A DNA stretch of 64,000 nt, taken from contig NC_092051.1 in assembly GCF_003086295.3 (NCBI RefSeq), positions 25,105,940-25,169,939 of the forward strand, given 5' to 3'. Under the pieces are notes generated by a model. That model did not search any database. It was not told where the DNA came from and saw only the letters and a list, made by a program, of their open reading frames with translations. Of this stretch, positions 47,078 to 59,222 are shown piece by piece (position 1 is the first letter of the stretch; each line of letters starts with the position of its first letter). The position numbers and the translations under genes were made by a program. Source of the DNA: Arachis hypogaea. Its lineage: Eukaryota; Streptophyta; Magnoliopsida; Fabales; Fabaceae.

Positions 47078-48030
47078 CTATGCTATTGAATCTCTGAGCT
47101 GATAATTCATAATATGTCCATGATAATGACTGAAATTTGACTGCACTACTAAACCACCATAAAAAAGGTGCAACTACAAAAAGTAAATCATATATTACCA
47201 CAACTATTAACATGCACAAACTCAATTTTCCGTATTTAAAGAACATTACTTTTACCTCGGTTAGATCTTTCTTTTTCTTTTTTCTTTTAAGCATTTGAAA
47301 TCTGTTTTTCAGTGTTTGACCCCAATATATTTTTCGGATGTCCTCTTGTTCTAATTTATGGAGGGTTTTGAAGCTCGTTAATATCTTCCAACGAAGTATC
47401 ATGGTGAGATAACGAACATTTTTTTTTTTGCTTTTGACTTTGTATTCTTGCATCTCAGCCATAGCATTATCGTAAGCGCAGTGTAGAATCGCCGTCAACT
47501 CCTCAGATTCTGATGCAAATTCACAAATATTTTGTGACTGAAATACCAAATCGTTAAATCTCTTGCTTCTTGGCTCCAACAGAGGCTCGTCGTGGCTGCT
47601 CTTGATATGTGTGTGCCTCATCTTTACATTCTTGCTTTATCGTTCCAATATATATCTTGGTGATACTTTATTTACTCGCTCAAAGATTAATGCACTCAGA
47701 GAATGACGGCACAATATCCCTCTTGACTCGAATAGTAAGCATGACATTTAACTTCAGCTGATATCCTATCGAATATAACTGCAAACTTGTTGAATGTTGA
47801 GTTAGAAACCTGTTCTACAACTCCAATACCGTATAACATAGAGCAGAGTGCGTTGATCTTGTGATGCAATTCACATTTACTTTGAATTGTGCTTGGATTT
47901 CCCTAAACTTCTCGTGAGTATGCACATGTTGAAACTGAGCTTCTATTGAGGATTTTGTTGCACATGGTATGACAGTATGAAAATCTACAGCATCCGATTC
48001 TCTCTCTCACTCTCTCTCTCTCACTCTCAC

Positions 48031-48095
<65 letters not shown>

Positions 48096-50180
48096 CCTAG
48101 GCAATTATAGTACTGTTTGACGAATTGGATAAGTGAGCTGTTGCGCGTAATAAACTTGTTAAAAAAAGCGTTTATGCTCTCGCTCCTTTGCGTGCTTCTC
48201 ATCTCGACCCAGAAGTGGTGATCGAGATAATCTGGATAAATGACGATCTTCGAAAAGTTTTGAAAAAAGACCTAAATCAAAACTAAAATACACCGAAAAA
48301 CATACAATTTGACACCTCTACCGCACAAGAAAAACACATATTAAAATTAACAATATCAGTTAATTCTAATAAAAACAACATTACCTGAAAGCCACTTGTT
48401 GTCCCAAGACCATACTTCATCAGAAAATCATTCAAATTCCTATCAAATGATTCTTTTGTAAAAGAGTTTCAAACAACATGATTCATCTCTGTTCAATTTT
48501 TTCGTGTCGCTTGTAGCCATTTAATTTACTTGAGATCTTCTTTATGATATGTCAAATACACCACCAGTGAATTATTGTGGGCATACAAATCTCAATAGCC
48601 CTTTGCATCGATGCGCATTGATCCATAAGAATGCCTTTCGGAGTATTTTCTCCCATGCAACGAAGCCAACATTCAAATAACTATTTGAATGATTGAGTAT
48701 CCTCGTTTTTCATCAAAGCATGTCCTAGAAGTGTTGATTGACCGTGGTGATTCACCCAGCAAAAGAACCAAAAATCAAATTATACCTGTATACAACGACA
48801 CCGAAACAAAATCATTAATACACCAAAAGAATATCTCTTTACACCGAAAATGATATCAAAATACACATAAACTAGAACAACATATTACCTGTTTGTATTG
48901 TAAGTGGTATCGAATGAAATAACATCTCCAAAATACTCATAGGCAGCCCTGATTCTTGCGTCGGCCCAAAAAATAATCTTAATTGACTGATCAACCTCAA
49001 GTTCAAGCTCAGAAAAGAAATTCTGATTCTTCTCTTTCATTCTTAATAAGTATTTCCCAAATTATTTTGCATCCTCTAGATCCGAAATATTCCGCACTTC
49101 TCTCATGATGTAATTTCTCACATCTTTTTCAATAAAACTTAATTTACGATAACCCCCTACTGCTGTGACAAATGATTGGTATGTTTTGCTTGTTCTAATT
49201 CCGGCTTCCTCATTATTCTCTATTGTACGTCATACGGACATGCTTAATTCCCTGTGTTGTTTAAGCATCTCTGCTTGATTTTCACAGCAAGGATGATGCA
49301 ACACAACTTTTGAAATGATCCAAACACCAATGTCCTTCAATATATGTATATAAATTCTTGCAGGACAATTTAATCCACCTGAGGGATTTGTCTTCTCAGT
49401 TGGAGATATGTTCGATTTTCATTTCCCCTCTCTGCTACATGTAATCAATTGGTTTTTAATTTTATTTCCCTTCTTATTTGTGCTCTGACCTTTTATAGAA
49501 AAATCTATAACTTTCGAATAATCTTTGTAGAATTTTGCAGCTTCTTTCAAGCGTGTTAAAAGTCATCCTAACCTTTGGAACAAACTGCTCATCAACGTCA
49601 TACAGAAACTGCAAAATACACCGAAAATAGTCCATAATACACCATATTAAAGGATAACATACACTGAAACTCATCATAAAAAATAATAAAATCAGATTCA
49701 GAACTCATATATTACATTCAAATTCAAACCATCAACTATGCACAACAATTTTCACAAACAGAAACTAAATAATTCAATTATAGAATCATAAACTACTAAC
49801 AAACTATATTAACTAGATTTAAATCACACTTCACTACTTGATTCGATTCAAAACAATAATACAATTCACCCGCGTTCAATTGAAAAGTCTAAACCTATAA
49901 ATACACCGAAAAGTTTCTACAATACACCAAAAGAATTCTAATATATACCAAAATGAGAATGGAACAGATTTATCAGAACTCCTACATTACATTCAATTCA
50001 AACTATCAACGATGAACAACAATTTTCACAAATAAAAATAACATTATTCACCTACAAAATCATAAACTACTAACGAAAATATTAAATAGAATCGAACCAC
50101 ACCTCAGCCACTTGATTGGATTCAAAACAATAATCCACTTCGCTCTGGTTCAATTGACAATCTGAACTTGAATCATTCAT
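47078..50180 (-). pseudogene. FAR1/FHY3-related (FRS) MULE transposase, decayed
   Basis: FRS proteins are domesticated or active Mutator transposases: an N-terminal FAR1 zinc finger, a MULE DDE core and a C-terminal SWIM finger. On minus, exon 1 starts at 50180 (MNDSSSDC) and ends at 50103. FAR1-type sequence follows (FVPKVRMTFNTLE, ~49590). The core is visible around 49000-48900 (Asp-Ala-Arg and a Phe-Gly-Asp-Val block) and 48780-48580 (HHGQSTLLGHALMKNEDTQ). Then come MRSTQRSESINAFF (48202), SKRFNDLVFQSQNICEFASE (~47560) and a final block ending LRDSIA and a TAG at 47078. Frameshifts, stops and a GA microsatellite expansion interrupt it. It is convergent with the Ulp1-like gene. Confidence 0.78.
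48001..48091. repeat. (CT)n / (GA)n microsatellite inside the FRS pseudogene
   Basis: About 90 bp of CT dinucleotides with a few CAC interruptions. On minus it codes Arg-Glu repeats directly after CLGSRE of the FRS protein. Confidence 0.95.
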
Positions 50181-50449
50181 TATCTTCAACAACGAGATAA
50201 TTGTTCAAAACTGATTTCAGAACTTGATTTCAAAAACGTAGAAAACGAAGGAAATTTAAAAATGAAGAAAAGAGAACGTAGAGAACAAAGAAAGAGAAAC
50301 ACTGAGAACGCAGAGATGGAAGAGAACATAGATCGAAAACGCTGAAAAATTCGAAAAAAAACGAAATTCTTTTAAAAAGGTAGTTATATATTTGCACGTT
50401 GAATGGAAAGTTAGTTAAATAGTGGCGCGTGAAATGAGTTAGATTAAAA

Positions 50450-51118
50450 AGATTTTTTTTGGACTCGTTTGTATAAATAATTTAAATGTAGAGAATATTT
50501 ATTGTTATTATTATAAAAGAGAGTATGGTGAAGTGAAATTTCACGCTGTGAATATGGTAGTACTGTTCATGGCATGTCTATCAGTAATCTCATGCCATGC
50601 AATGGTTCATACATGCATAGAGAATGACTAATTGGTTTAATCCATGCTCCCATATGTGTCATCTGCTAGCATGATTGTCATTATGGTATTTATCCTCTCT
50701 CTCTCTCTCCTATAATACCAAAAAAAAAAAACATAAAAAGTTTTTTTTTTAGAAAGTTAAATTAAAAATAATCATTTTATTGGACAGCTTCGAATTATTC
50801 TTGATGCCATTGTCTAAAAGTAATTAGGAGATTTAATTATTCGTTCAATGTGATATAATCAAATACTTATTGATTTGATTTAATTAAAATAAATTCCATT
50901 AGAAAAAGATTATTCTGTTTAAAATCTTTTAATATAAAATGATTAATAATTTTACATTTTTATCTTTTATTTACAACAAAATCCTCAACTATTACCACCA
51001 ACCATTGGTCGGCAAACAGCCGCCAGTCCTCTACCACCTCTGACCCTCTCAAAACCCTTCTCTTTTATATTGGTATCTAAAAAGTACAAATGACTTTATA
51101 CATTTTTAACACCAAATC
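50450..51118. other. intergenic spacer between MULE and hAT-like element
   Basis: No gene is recognised. It holds a short CT run near 50695-50710 and AT-rich sequence. Confidence 0.45.
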
Positions 51119-51128
51119 ATTTTATCCA

Positions 51129-51333
51129 TGGGTGTTCATGGATCAGATCGTATCTGCAGATCCACGATAAATATTCGTATCCGATCCTAAAATTGCGGAT
51201 ACGATCCGATCCACAAATTGATCCAATCCGATCCGATCCGCAAATTGATTGGATCGGATCCGATCCGATCTGCAAAGGTTGTGGATCGGATTGCGAACAT
51301 CTGCTCTATATTAGCGTCAGATCCGCAGATCCG

Positions 51334-51373
<40 letters not shown>

Positions 51374-51692
51374 TATTTACTTGTTTGTATGTTTTAGTTA
51401 GTAATTATTATTCATATATTGTATTATTTTATTTTGTTATTTAAAAAGAGTTTGATTAAAACTATTTTAGGAATAAATAAATTTAAAAGTGTGAAAGAAA
51501 TATTTTTATTGAATTTTTTACATAGATATATGATTAAAAAGGGAATGTTCAATTATGCGGATATATCCGATATTTGATCCGATCCAATACTAAAAAGTGC
51601 GGATATAATATCCAATCCAATCCGATGGAAATTGTGCGGATCGAATTGAATTTTCGACCATATCCGATCCGATCCAATCAGCGTACACCCTA
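51129..51692. mobile_element. hAT-like non-autonomous element, 564 bp, copy 2
   Basis: Same family as 23007-23519: ends TGGGTGTTCATGG and GTACACCCTA, dense ATCCGATCC repeats in both ends and an AT-rich middle with an (AT)n run at ~51340-51367. Flanks are ATTTTATCCA (51119-51128) and ATTTCATCCA (51693-51702), consistent with a target duplication carrying one mutation. Confidence 0.8.
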
Positions 51693-51702
51693 ATTTCATC
51701 CA

Positions 51703-52605
51703 ATCAACCGAAAAGATTTAATCTTAGTTATAATATAGATTTACGTGGATTTACAAATCAAATCAAATAAATTATCATTTTGTATTTATTCCAAACAAAG
51801 AATTTAATTTGAAAATTAAATCAATGTTAATTCCATTGTATTTCAAAAACACACCCTTAATATTTTTCTTTACGCAGTATTTATTTAGCGTTCATTTGAT
51901 GGTAACTTGTAAGATATACTGTGGTCATAGTGTCATATCTTTGAATAATTTGTAGGGAAACGATAATACCACTCTTCCCTGTTTTTTTTTTTTTTTTTAG
52001 CAAATTTATACCTACAGTACGAAAAAAAATCATGTGAGGAATATCATTATAAAATATAAAAGTGACATTATCATTTTCCTAATTTGTGACGTTTAACCCA
52101 GACCTGCCAAGTGCACTCACTAACATGCTTCTGCCGATGAAAGCAGGCATGAGTGAGGCCTGTTGTTATAGAAGAAGGTGCAGAGTGGTGGTTGTAATTC
52201 ACGTTTACAATAAATCACAAATCGCGCAACAAAATTTTGATAATAATTTGAGCTTACCAGAAACAGACACAAAAGGTGTTTAAATTATTAATTTAAACTT
52301 ATAAAAAATGTGTTACACTGGCTAACAGAAGCAATGTCTCAATATAAATCTCAAAGATAAGCTGTTAAAGCTTTGTAAAGTGAAACAGAAGGCTACACTA
52401 ATCGATCAGTTCTGCCTTCACTTCTTCTCATTGTACAGCCCACAGGGTATGGCAATTCTCGTTTCAGGACACAAAATTAATAAAATCTAAAGGCCATATA
52501 GATAAGCTACAAGCTTTCAACCTAATAATTCATAAATTATAGATCAAAGAATAAAAGAACAGAATGTACTTGCCATTATTTATCACGACTTTAGAAATCA
52601 CTTGA
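51703..52605. other. intergenic region and 3' flank of the CBP3-like gene
   Basis: No separate gene is supported. The part from ~52290 on probably belongs to the 3' UTR of the minus-strand gene. Confidence 0.45.
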
Positions 52606-55600
52606 TCACTGATGTGCCTTTGCACTTTGGCTCTCATGCTTCAAAGGGGTAAACATGAAATTTCCTGAAAACAATGCTTCTTTATCTGCCAATTCAAAAG
52701 ATTCACGTCTTGGTTAAACTCAAAAACTGAAACTCAAAAAGAAATATAAATATCTCCACCAGATCCTTAGAATGCTTCCAAAATAATTTCTTTCATGGTT
52801 TCAAGCATTCTAACAGTACGAAGACATGTAACAACCAAGGATAACCCAAGTTTAAAATTCAAAATAACTTTCTTCAGGAATTCACAAGTGGCACAAAGGG
52901 AGCATTGGGTAAATATTTAATGACTTGATTGAGATTCTATTTAGTTTATAATTCAGATCATTGCAGACTCAAGGAAGAGATTGGAAGTATTATAGTGAAA
53001 AAAGGGATTGGTACTAAGTATAAGGAAAAGAACTGATAGGGTAGAAGTTTAAAATATATAGATAAGATAAGTAGGATATTCTGCATATATATATATATAT
53101 ATAGAGCGAGAGAGACTTTCGCAGAGTGATAGGAAGCACTTCAACTCACTATAGTTTACAACGTAGTTAGTATACAGTACACAGCAATAGGCATAGTTCC
53201 GTAATTTATCATCCACTTTGTGACAACTAATATTAACAGTTTGACACATACAGAAACAGTTCTCACAGACAAGGTCTGAGACAGTCTTTACCTGTTAAAG
53301 TCATGCAACTTACTTCCCGACGAGCATACCTGGCCATTGCCTATATGAAGGCTTGAAATTCAGTTTACTCGTATGAAAGATGAAACAATAAAAAATCAAC
53401 TATACAATTAAAAATGAAATGCAAAGGAAACAGTTTAGGCGAAAGTGCTGGGGGGAATTCTCTTTTGAAATTTTTGTGTCTAAAGAAAGTCAAAATTTAA
53501 GTCTCTTCAATCAATCCTGTAGATTTGATCAAAAGTGACCACTATATGATCCCAGTTTTAGCAGACTATAGATTAAATATAATATGTCAAAAAAATAAAA
53601 AAATATGAAAAAGAGGGCAGGGGGGCAATTATGAAAGGGGGAATGCTTAAAAAGTCAAACCGAGGCAAAATTTTGATCCAGAGCAGAGGCAATTGGTGTG
53701 GTTAATGAACGGTTAATAAGCTGAAAGACTTTATTTGAATATTCAAGAAACCTCAGGCCTCAAGGTTCGGTATATTGGCTTTGTTATGACTTTTCACAAA
53801 TTGTCCAATTTCAAAAACCGTATACTATATATGCCACACAATATCTATTCCCCGAATATAATTGAAAATATTAACATCTATTAATATCATTCAGAGGAGA
53901 GCATACATTCACCAACTGAGAAGCACCAGCATCTGGCATTGATGAACCATCATCAGAGAAAATATTCCTGAAGCAAAAAAGATTGTAGATAACGATAAAC
54001 TATGAATATTGCATAAATGATAAAATTCTTGAAAGAGTGAGATATTCTCATTACACAAATTATTTATACAAGCTCAATAAGTTTATCAAATTCTGACTAC
54101 TGAACAAACTCTGCTGAGCTGTGTAACTAACAATAATTGTAACTGCCAACTAACTCAACTGAAATTATTGTGTTATAGTGTAGTGATAACCAAGAAAAGA
54201 AAAGAGAAAAAAACCAGTAACTATTATATGGTGTAAGCAATAAAGTGATAAACTGTGTCGTCACTCATCACTGATATAGTACCTAAATTAGGAATAGTCA
54301 GACAGAGAAAGGAGTATAACTTCAGAGCAGAACCTACCTCCATAAAACAGTAGCAAGATCACTAGGTTTAGCCTCTGGAAGCATTGCAGTGTCATAAGCA
54401 ACGATGTTCCCGTAAAATATCTTCTCCAGATCTTTCATCCACTTAGTCAACAGGAGGTTAACCTGTCATTCCAAACCAAAAATGTCAAAATTCAATATCA
54501 TAAAAACCAACTGCTACATGCCTCGCACTAATTTGCACAAAAGGAATTCCGATAGTTAAATTATGCCCATTGATGAACTATTAATGGATAAGTAAATCAA
54601 GAAACAGATAATTACTTAAGCGGTTAACAATTAACATTCTATAAAATAGAAGTATTTAGGCGAGTGTTTCAAATTATACATTCCTGGAGAAGAAAAATCT
54701 AATCTAAAAGGCTACTCACTCCAGCTTTGGACACTCTCAGCTCCACATCATGATTGTATATCTCGTAAAGGTACTGCCCAAATTCAACACCCTCCTTCCC
54801 CTCTTGTTTCAAGCGACGCAAACATAGCCACATATGAAGTACTAGTAAAGAGAACGTTGTTTTGAATGTTTTCTCCAGGTTAAACACTGCAAGCAGAATA
54901 ACGAAGTTTAGAATGCTACAAGATTTAACACAAGTTTGACAAATACTAATCTAAGGTGGGAGGGAGAAGAGGCTTTACACCTTCCCACAATTGGTGAACA
55001 ACAAGAAACTACCTATTACAAGATGGGGAATGCAAGCAAAACAGCTCTAAGTCTGCAAACTACCTATTGTATGGGAATCATTGTTTGTCAAATTATGTGA
55101 CCACAAACCCATAAGAAGATGAATTGGTTGGATATATATGCACACGTGCATGCTACATATTTGCATAATGCATCTGAGCATGTTTTACATCTATCAGAAG
55201 AACTCACCTTCATAAATCGGAGGTTTATCAACTTGCGAAATGATTCTTCGGTATACGACATTAGCCCCTCGAATTGACTTGCTCTGCTTACTATAAAATA
55301 GCATGAGTTTTAGAATGAAACGCTTGATGCCTTGATAATTTGGTTCTTCAACTCTTCGTGGTGAATCCGGGGGCAGGGCCAATGAACAGGGCGCAGACCA
55401 AAACATTTTGTCTAAGTTTACCTGCAAAACACATGCTTTCTTTTAGCAGAACCTAATCAAGTGGACAGCACAAATTATCAAATAATATGTATGTTATGAT
55501 TGCTAAAATTGGCTCATATTGCTTAATTCTTTGTGTCTCGCACAGAAGCAAAACCACATAAAAATGAGAAACCTTATCAGAGTAGCTACCTATTAGGTTT

Positions 55601-55854
55601 AGTTCGTTAATTTGGCTACGCAGCTCTCTACTCAAGTATATTCGAATAGAGAAGAGTACTCTAATAACAAAGAAGAAGGTTTATGAATATGATACCAGTG
55701 GCGGTTGGGGGGTGAAAGGTTTGTCTTTGGTGGGTAGTGGAGGAGCCGCAGCAACCCTGGCGTAGCTATGGCGTGTCCCAGTGGCACCAGAAACAACATT
55801 CAGAGATCCAGCCTTGCATAAAGGAGTAAATGCTCTTCTCCATCTTTGCAACAT
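52606..55854 (-). CDS. ubiquinol-cytochrome c chaperone family protein (CBP3/UQCC1-like)
   Basis: Mitochondrial assembly factor for respiratory complex III; in yeast and animals the family acts on newly made cytochrome b. Seven exons on minus: 55854-55696, 55421-55208, 54886-54720, 54462-54338, 53967-53907, 53340-53292 and 52685-52606. All introns are GT-AG, phases agree, and the sum is 855 nt (284 residues). The N-terminus MLQRWRRAFTPLCKAG is basic and amphipathic, a typical mitochondrial presequence. The family domain covers residues ~65-220, with LFYSKQSKSIRGANVVYRR, HMWLCLRRLKQEGKEG and GQYLYEIYNHDVELRVSKAG as strongly conserved blocks. The tail has MARYARREVSCMTLT and ALFSGNFMFTPL. The ends of exons 5 and 6 are the least certain borders. 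The start is the first ATG before the presequence. Confidence 0.93.
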
Positions 55855-56394
55855 TCTCGATCACTTCTCTGTTCCATAGCATACTCAGAAATCAGAATGA
55901 AAACTCCTTACAGAATAAATAAATAAACAAATAAGTAGATTGCACGCTGGGGCTGAATGAAACAAAAGAAGCAGGTAGGTACCCGGGTTAAGTGAATTGA
56001 GCTCGATCACAGTTATTGGAGCTGACTCTTAACCCTTTCCAAGAATAACTGAATATTGGAAGCGGAAACGACCAATATGATGAGAATTAGAATAGCAAAC
56101 AAGCTAGTAAAAGACAGGAATAAATGCGCGGCGGTGAAGGCGACGGAGATGGCGGCAGCGGGAGAGAGATTCAGAGAGAGTTGCTCACGGATGTGTTATG
56201 GGCTGAGAGAATACGTATTGGGCTAGTATAACTAGCATTAACTTGTATGGTGGGCTTCAGCTTATTATAGTTTCAGTATGAGGATGAACATGCCCAAAAA
56301 CAAGACAAAAAAAAAAAAAGAACTTGTTCAAAAAGAAATTACGGAGAATTTTAAATTCCAAAAAAAAAAAAATGAACTAATCTATAATCTATTG
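55855..56394 (-). promoter_or_regulatory. upstream region of the CBP3-like gene
   Basis: Probable leader and promoter. A GC-rich purine stretch on plus (56125-56190, GGCGGTGAAGGCGACGGAG) may mark the transcription start region. No TATA box was identified. Confidence 0.3.
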
Positions 56395-57190
56395 CATAGC
56401 TGGTAAAACCGAACCGGTAATCGAACCAATCAAATTACTGGATTACTAGTTCAACCAATAAATTACTGGTTGAATCGGTGATTCGGTCTTACGTAAATAA
56501 AAAATATAAAATAGTAAAAAAATTAATATTAAAATTTGAATTAATCAGCTACAATAGTATCTTAATTTAACAACAACCAAGTGTCAATTAGTCAGTACTA
56601 CTATAATATTATCTTAATTTAACACACAAGAGTAACAATTCATGAATTATATCCAAGAAATAATTCAACAATTCAAAAATTCAGCAATTCAGCAATGCAA
56701 AAATTCAGCCTTTTATAATCTAATTCAGAACTGATTCAAAATCAATCCAAAACCAATTCAATTAATTCAACAATTCAAAACTAATTCAACATTTCAATTC
56801 AATCCTATCATATTTATTTCTAATCAGCTCATAAATCAATCAATAATAAAATTCACAACAATAACACAAGAAATTTCACTGAAAAAATTAAAAAAAAAAA
56901 CAAGTAAATGCTAAAGAAGAAAGGATGAAATAGTGAAGCACGGACCCTGAAAGAAGAATAACCGATAAAGGATTGCAGGGGAGTTTTGTCTGCGTCACTG
57001 CTGCCATGCCCTAATCTTTTTAATTTATATTTTTTCACTTTTCGGTTCAATCGGGCCGGGGTGATTCAAGTCTTGGTCAGTTAAATGGTTTAATTAAATA
57101 ATTTTTTTTGTAATTAATCAAATCCAAATGACATCAAATAATTGACCAAATTTTTGGGTCAAAATGACTCGTCAACACTCCTGACTCCAC
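56395..57190. repeat. AT-rich repeat with GGTTCGGTT-type ends, possible DNA transposon
   Basis: The left part has ACCGAACCGGTAATCGAACC and ACTGGATTACTAGTTCAACC. The right part has TTCGGTTCAATCGGGCCGGGG and related sequence in inverse sense. The middle holds many AATTCA repeats (~56640-56800). This resembles a common plant transposon relic, but ends and target duplication were not resolved. Confidence 0.35.
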
Positions 57191-57480
57191 TAGAAAATAA
57201 TACTAGAAAAGAAATGGATCACATTTTCAAAATTATAATCCTACGAGTATATAATTAACTTACCTGTACCAAAATAATAATAATGATAGAAATTCCCGGG
57301 GTATTTTAATAAATAAATTAATTATAATAGTTACTGAAATAAATAATTTAAAAAATATTTATTAAAATAAATACTTTTCTCTTATTTCGTGTAACAGGTG
57401 GACGCAACATGTATATATCTTATTTAGAGTGTAAACGAAATATATGTATTTTTTTTAAAAAATTAAAAATAATAAAAATA

Positions 57481-58510
57481 ATATATGTATTTACATATGC
57501 CAATTGAATATAAAAGAACAACGGTACGACAGAAAATGGTTAGCGGCCTGGCAATGGAGGTAGGGAATGGAAGCAGAACCCTGTTTTAGAAAGATAATTG
57601 GGTTCAAGGCGGTCCTCTGAAAGCGAGTTTTCCAAGACTCTTCTCCATTTCAAATCAGCAAGGTGATGTGATACGGGACTGTGGGTTTTGGGATGGCTTG
57701 GAGTGGATTTAAAATTTTCATTAGAGGAGAGAGTTGTTCCAATAGGAGATGGACCTAGTCCATCACCTTCACGAGAGGTTAAGACCAGTGAAGCTCTCAA
57801 CGAATCGAGATGATGCTATTGTGTGGAAGTTTGATAAGAAGGGTGTCTTTTCTACTAGCTCTGTTCTACAAGTCATCCAATCGGAAACTCTGACTGATGA
57901 GATCAAGTTATAGTTTCACCAATCACTAGTGCGATTTGGAGCAGCGTGGTACCCCCGAGAGTGGAGCTATTTGAATGGTTTGTGTTAGTTGGTAGAGTTA
58001 ATACCAAGGAGCGATTGAGCAGATTGGGTGTTATCCCTATTATTGACAATGCTTGTGTCCTGTGTAAAAAGGAGACAGAATCTGTACAGCATTTATTTCT
58101 CCTATGTGAGGTTACATGGCAGGTGTGGTGCACATGGTTGAGGTATTTTCGTACAGATTGGGCTGTTCCTAGTACCATAAAAAGGCTGTTTGAAAGTTGG
58201 ACATGAATGCACATTGGAAAACAAGAGCAAAGGAAGTGGCTGACTGGATTCTTTGCAGTGATCTGGAATATCTGGTGGGAACAGAACAATAGAATTTTTA
58301 ACAATAAAGAAGTAGGTGTTGCGAAAATACAAAGCAGGACGGTTTTGAGCTACAAAGAATGGACTTCCAGTGATTCTGGTGGGTGTTGAGGGCAGTACTT
58401 GGGAGCCAAGGAAATTGATGTCTCTCCTGTAGGCAGTTTCTTTTGTGTTGAGCTTTCTTTTATTTATTGTTATTTATGCTCCACTCTATTGTGTTGAGCT
58501 TTCTTTGTTT
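57481..58510 (+). pseudogene. truncated LINE (non-LTR retrotransposon), 3' end of ORF2
   Basis: The coding remnants include a Cys/His reverse-transcriptase zinc-binding region (zf-RVT type): PPRVELFEWF near 57952, RVNTKERLSRLGVI near 58000, CVLCKKETESVQHLFLLCE near 58054, then WNIWWEQNNRIF near 58265. The frame is broken several times. It ends in an A-rich tail (~58510). AAAAATAATAAAAA occurs at both borders and may be the target duplication. The reverse transcriptase and endonuclease are absent, as in usual 5'-truncated insertions. Confidence 0.82.
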
Positions 58511-59113
58511 AAAAAAAATAATAAAAAATATTAATAATATCAATAATCCAAACTTTTAGCATGCAATTAGTACATAAAAAGATTGGTAGAAGAGATTAAA
58601 ATGGATATATTTGATCAATTAGTACTAAAAAAGAATACATAAAATTTTTTAAATTAAATTATGATCCAATTGAATTGATTTAAATTTGAAAAATAAAAAT
58701 AATCGCTTGCCAAGTATTTGATGGGGATAATGGGAACGTGGGAGATAACCGTTTCAATTCTCTTCCCACTATCCATCAGCCTCTCCTAACTATTGACAAA
58801 CGGTTATCTCATCTTTTTGTGTTTTATTTATCGCTTCCCGTCTTTCAATTTCTAGAAGTGGTCATAATTATCGTATTTATTCTCATCATGAAACTTGAAC
58901 ACGTACAAATTTTTTATTTTTCAAATTTAAATCAATTTAATTGAATCATAATTTAATCTAAAATTTTTTATGTACTTTTTTAGTACTAATTAATCAAACA
59001 TATCCATTTTAATCTCTCCTACCAATTTTTTTATGTACTAATTGCATGCTAAAAGTTTGGATTATTAATATTTTTTTTGTTATTTTCAAAATTTTTTTAA
59101 AAAAAATACATGT

Positions 59114-59222
59114 ATCTCGTTTACATTTATATCTCGTTTACAGTCGCGTCCACCTGTCTTATCTCGTTTACACGGTAAACGAGATATATACAAAATTATC
59201 TCGTTTACTGTGTAAACGAGAT
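59114..59222. repeat. cluster of six ATCTCGTTTAC palindromic units
   Basis: ATCTCGTTTAC at 59114, 59131, 59161 and 59198 and its inverse GTAAACGAGAT at 59175 and 59212. The last four form two small palindromes. The cluster lies in the right arm of the foldback element; the left arm keeps only one recognisable, degenerate unit (GTAAACGAAAT, ~57432). Confidence 0.85.

Larger units (their letters stand above)
41356..49950. repeat. dispersed TTCGGTGTATTT-like motif, strand-switching
   Basis: On plus, GGTGTATTT-like copies occur near 41356, 41379, 42121, 42699, 43261, 43548, 44038, 44060, 44432, 44455, 44524, 45439, 45479, 45912 and 45955. From ~46745 on, the inverse AAATACACC(GAA) appears instead: near 46748, 46769, 46788, 47014, 47038, 47060, 48285, 48553, 48822, 48840, 48862, 49615, 49637, 49905 and 49922. 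They lie in introns, leaders and the gap between the genes. The copies vary around a common core. Confidence 0.7.
40900..50430. mobile_element. large decayed MULE carrying Ulp1-like and FRS transposase pseudogenes
   Basis: Two convergent broken genes, a Ulp1-like protease (plus, 41711-46543) and a FAR1/FHY3-like transposase (minus, 50180-47078), lie back to back with ~535 bp between their ends. Non-coding parts share a TTCGGTGTATTT-like motif oriented with each gene. MULEs carrying Ulp1-like genes are known in plants (the Kaonashi type). I could not define terminal repeats or a target duplication, so the outer borders are estimates from the motif array and leaders. Confidence 0.65.

Noticed and set aside
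56853..57050. Minus-strand frame in the AT-rich repeat at 56.4-57.2 kb
   Set aside because: Phe/Leu-rich reading of a low-complexity repeat, no start context or family.
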